A stretch of 64,000 nt of DNA from Tanytarsus gracilentus. Its lineage: Eukaryota; Arthropoda; Insecta; Diptera; Chironomidae. Below the pieces are notes generated by a model. That model ran no database searches and was not told where the DNA came from. It saw only the letters and a program-made list of their open reading frames with translations. The position numbers and the translations under genes are program-made. The stretch lies in NCBI GenBank assembly GCA_038502055.1, contig JAXRKN010000045.1, forward strand, positions 8,359,501-8,423,500, given 5' to 3'. Below are positions 60,581-64,000 of the stretch, in pieces; the first letter of the stretch is position 1; every line of letters begins with the position of its first letter.

Positions 60581-61546
60581 GCGCCTAATCCATACGTAAA
60601 TTTTTTATTATGAAAGTTTGTGATCACTCAAAGAGTGTTTCATTAATTATGGGTTAGTTAACTAACTTTACGATTAGTTAGAAAATAAATCAAAGGTGGT
60701 TGATGGATTGTTGTTATCCTAACCGTCCTCGCCCTAACAAGCTGTTAGGCCTGGCCCACCCACATCACAAACAGACAAACTCTAACAAAATGGTCAAAAC
60801 TCTTCCTTCCTCAACTCTGTTAATAAGATTAACAGTTGGTTTTGTTGGATCCCAACGAAAACAAAGTAAAATTTTAAATTTTGAAAATATAAATTGAATT
60901 TAATATTTAATTAAAAAAAAATTTATTTAAACAAATATTTTATGTAATTGAAGTTTGAAAGATCAGTGAGATAATTGAAAAGATCAGTGAAAAAAAAAAT
61001 TAATTTAATTTTTTGAATTTTAATTATTTTAATATGAGGACACTTTTAAATAAATATTAAGTTTATTAAGGAAGCGAGAGGGCGATACTAAAATTAATTT
61101 AATCAAAACAAAATATTCTCTTTTCCTTTTTCGCTTTTCCTGGTTTTAAATGGAAACTCGATGAAATTGGAAAGGAACGCGAGGCACTTTTAATACTTTT
61201 AACAAAAAAAATATTAAAACATATAATTAAAGAAAAATAATATTTGATGTAACACTCGAGGGGCGTAACTTTTTTTTCATTTTCCATCCCTTGTTCGCCA
61301 TCTACAATAATGAACTCTACGTGTGTGGCATACATAGATGCAAGCACAAAGAAAAGAGATTAAAATATCTTTATATCCACAAAAGCCATTACAGTGTCAC
61401 TTTAAAAATGTCTCACAAAAAAACTTTTTCAATATAGGCGAGGAAAAAAATTTTACCAGTCATCAAAAGTCCTCGAAATAGAAATTTCCTCTGCATGCAT
61501 ATCTATTTTGAAATGGCAACAACAACAGGCAAAAAAATATGTTGAA

Positions 61547-61656
61547 CCAAGGGATGCGAAACTCGAGTATAAGTTTTAGACTTAAAATTTATTAACTTTT
61601 GTTAAATAATAAAATTTAAAGATTTTTTTAAAAATTTCCAGATGTTGCACCCCTTA
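61547..61656. repeat. 110-bp short terminal-inverted-repeat element
   Basis: The left end CCAAGGGATGCGAAAC and the right end GATGTTGCACCCCTTAA pair with one indel and a few mismatches. The interior is AT-rich. Confidence 0.45.
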
Positions 61657-63483
61657 ACTTTCTCTTCTCCTCAGTCCTCGACTGAGTGTGCCATAACTAC
61701 CAACATAGGAATTTGATTAAAAAAATTTATGCCATTAAATTGTGTGTAATATTCGAGTCGAGCTTAGCTTTTTTGCTTTTTCTCTCTCTCTTTTTCATCA
61801 TCAACCCCCACGGATCGGAAAAATTGTAAGGTTGGAAATTGAGGAGGGCACTTGATTTGTTGAGCCATAATAGGCATCTTTCTCCCCAAAATTTTACGGC
61901 TGCTTTCGTAACTTTTTCACTAAAGCACAAAAAAATCTCATTCCCTTCGTTCGTTCATTGTGTACATGCACAATGGTGGTGTGGGGTTGAAAAGAGATTT
62001 CTCTTCTTCTTTTATACGCTTCTTCGTATACATTCACCTTGATATCTTAAAATATTTACCTTAGCAATTACGCACAAAAGAAAGAGACGGTGTGAGAAGG
62101 GGAAAAAGGAAAAGTGAGAAATAACAGACGGCATGATATGTGCGCTTGGGGAGATTCAACGGTGAAAAAATTTCCGATGAAGCCGAAACATATTATCTTC
62201 CCATTTCTTTATTTATACACATTTTTATGTGATTTTATTAGCATTTGAAATTCATTCGACATTTTCAATTTTCCATTTTTCTTCTCTCGAGAGAGGTGAA
62301 CTTATAAAAGAGCGTTGTGCGTGTATTATTTGAGAGTTAAAACCTTAATCAACGTGTCTCACTCGATCGTGAACTCTCTTAAGGATGTCTCATCACAGCA
62401 TATCGAGATGTGCGTTTTAATGTGAAATTAAATTGAATTTTTTTGGGATTTTGAGTAAAAATTTAAAGATTTTTTTTTCCAAACTGAATCTCAAATTTTG
62501 TTGATGTAAAAATCTCTGATCATTCCACAAAATTGCAAATTACCTACATCAAAGACCTTGAAAATCAAATTTCACCCCTGACACACAACTCCGCCATCTC
62601 CTTCCCCAAAATACACAGCAAAAACATCAAAAATTATTTATTTAGCATCGCGCTTCATCAGCATTTGATTAGCTCATCTCAAATACATATTTTTTTGCCT
62701 GTTTTCTAATCATCAATTTTCGTTCGAGCAAGAAATCATTGCTTGTGAAATTATGCGGGTATTTACCCACTCTTTTTTTCCATTGCGTACATGAGTGCGT
62801 GTTGAGTTGCAAGTAATTTTCACACACATTCTGTTGCTGTTAAAAATTTGCCGTAAGTGGTTTGCGGAGAGAGAGTGAAAAAATCTGAAAATCTTTTGGC
62901 AAACCCTTAACCACCACACACACACACCAACCATCAAACGCTCCGAGTGAAAAAAGAAGATGCGAAACGGAAAGAAAGGAAAAACCATTAAAATATGGGA
63001 GAAAAGGTTGGATGGAAATTAAGCATTATAAAATTACAAAGTTTAATGTTGTTTTCAATTTTTTCCTCAACTCGGCTGGCTCTTGAAGAAAGTAAATGCT
63101 CGTCTCCCTTTCTATACTTATAACGCATTAAGTTTAAATAAAATCCAATTTCACAGATGACTTTAAAAAGGAGAAAATCTGCTTTAAATTTTTCAACCAA
63201 CATGATCGCAATCAGACAGAGAGTGAGAGCATATTTTCCGGTATCATTTGATGGAAAAAAAGTTTAAATTGTGGGAGGGAGAAAGAGCAAAGTGTCGAAT
63301 TGAGTTTGTATTTCCGGCAAATTTCACCCTTTCTTCCGCATTCATATATTCGGCGTTATGTGTGTGAAAATATGTTAAAACTCTCTTGCTATTCAGTGTG
63401 AGTTTTCAATGGATAAAAGGAAATTTTACAGTGAATTCTGATGCAGAGGAAAAAAATAAATTTCCTTGATTGAAATAATTTCA

Positions 63484-63494
63484 GGTTCGAATCC
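63484..63494 (+). repeat. isolated B-box motif GGTTCGAATCC
   Basis: Perfect B-box consensus followed by TAGAT. No tRNA fold nearby. Confidence 0.5.
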
Positions 63495-64000
63495 TAGATT
63501 TTAAAAAGTAAATTTCCATGGGTGATGTTGATATTTTTGCCATTATTTTTAAATTTTTTGCATGCACTCAAACATTTAAATTTTAAAACTCTTTCAAGTT
63601 TTCACTGTCACATAGTCACAACGCATAGAAGCATGAACAAGAATGAGAAGCGTCGGCTTTTGTTAAAATATAATCTAATTTTTTTTGTTCTTATCCTTTC
63701 TCCACAACACAAAAAAGTCACATCGGAGGGTGTAAAAAAGAAGTAAGTGTGAAGGCATGAAAAGCCCCTCAGGAAATTACAAGAAATTGTTTTTGTTGTT
63801 GATGACAGTGTCTCTTACTCATTGATGTACATAAACATCTTTTCGTCATTTTTCTGCATGCTGTCTATAATGCCATGGTGGAGATGGATGAAAGAAATCG
63901 TTGTCGCTCCATCATATTTCCTTGTTTTGATTATATCTAATTATGGAAGAAGAAAATTGAGTTTTCTCCCGCATGATGGAGAACTGTGAAGAAGATGCAA

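Larger units (their letters stand above)
52818..64000. other. 11-kb region without a recognisable gene
   Basis: All open frames here are short, AT-biased in composition and unlike known proteins. The region lies upstream of Slob and could hold its promoter and non-coding first exons, or be plain intergenic DNA. It contains several short inverted-repeat elements, two B-box motifs, a GA-repeat near 57877-57894, GATT repeats near 60358-60377 and a possible LTR fragment near 60.4 kb. Confidence 0.6.

Overview
This is nuclear DNA from an insect, most likely a nematoceran fly (midge or mosquito grade). The evidence is short GT-AG introns, strongly AT-rich non-coding DNA, and full-length orthologues of Drosophila genes: a CLASP of 1,485 codons, a Rab11 of 214 codons, mRpL55, a TESK/center divider kinase, Slob, and the sloth1/sloth2 pair. 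I cannot name the species. Gene models were built by eye from reading frame, GT-AG sites and phase closure, so individual boundaries could be off by a base or so.

Layout, left to right. 1-89: end of an unidentified gene. 857-3527 (-): an H-subfamily ABC half-transporter in nine exons. It is divergent from CLASP (4362-13594, +), which has 19 exons. Rab11 follows at 14928-17461 (+), then mRpL55 at 18499-18890 (-). mRpL55 is divergent from a TESK-type kinase at 19957-35176 (+). The kinase's 9-kb first intron holds a nested gene for a secreted leucine-rich-repeat protein (24132-24749, -) and a fold-back minisatellite element (22324-23066). An intronless secreted Cys-containing protein lies at 37588-38310 (-), flanked by direct repeats. 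At 47158-48647 (+) a zinc-finger gene is followed by sloth1 and sloth2. Slob, a pseudokinase of the PXK family, faces them at 48826-52817 (-). From about 53 kb to the end I find no convincing gene, only AT-rich DNA with small dispersed repeats.

The most unusual structure is a large inverted duplication. The left arm (27341-31677) and the right arm (43439-46815) face each other across about 11.8 kb holding TESK exons 3-6. Each arm carries a complete selenocysteine tRNA gene and a base-for-base identical copy of TESK exon 2 with both splice sites. The right-hand exon copy is antisense and outside the gene. The arms differ by scattered substitutions, and by about 1.2 kb of left-arm sequence against about 0.2 kb of unrelated right-arm sequence.

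Three other points stand out. (1) sloth1 and sloth2, which encode small inner-membrane proteins for respiratory complex III assembly, overlap by 14 nt in different frames. This looks like a compact dicistronic mRNA. (2) At least nine short elements, mostly about 100-115 bp, have terminal inverted repeats related to AAGGGGTGGA. One has the features of a hAT-type miniature transposon. (3) An 11-base tRNA-type B-box (GGTTCGAATCC and close variants) recurs eight times between 39 and 64 kb without any tRNA attached.
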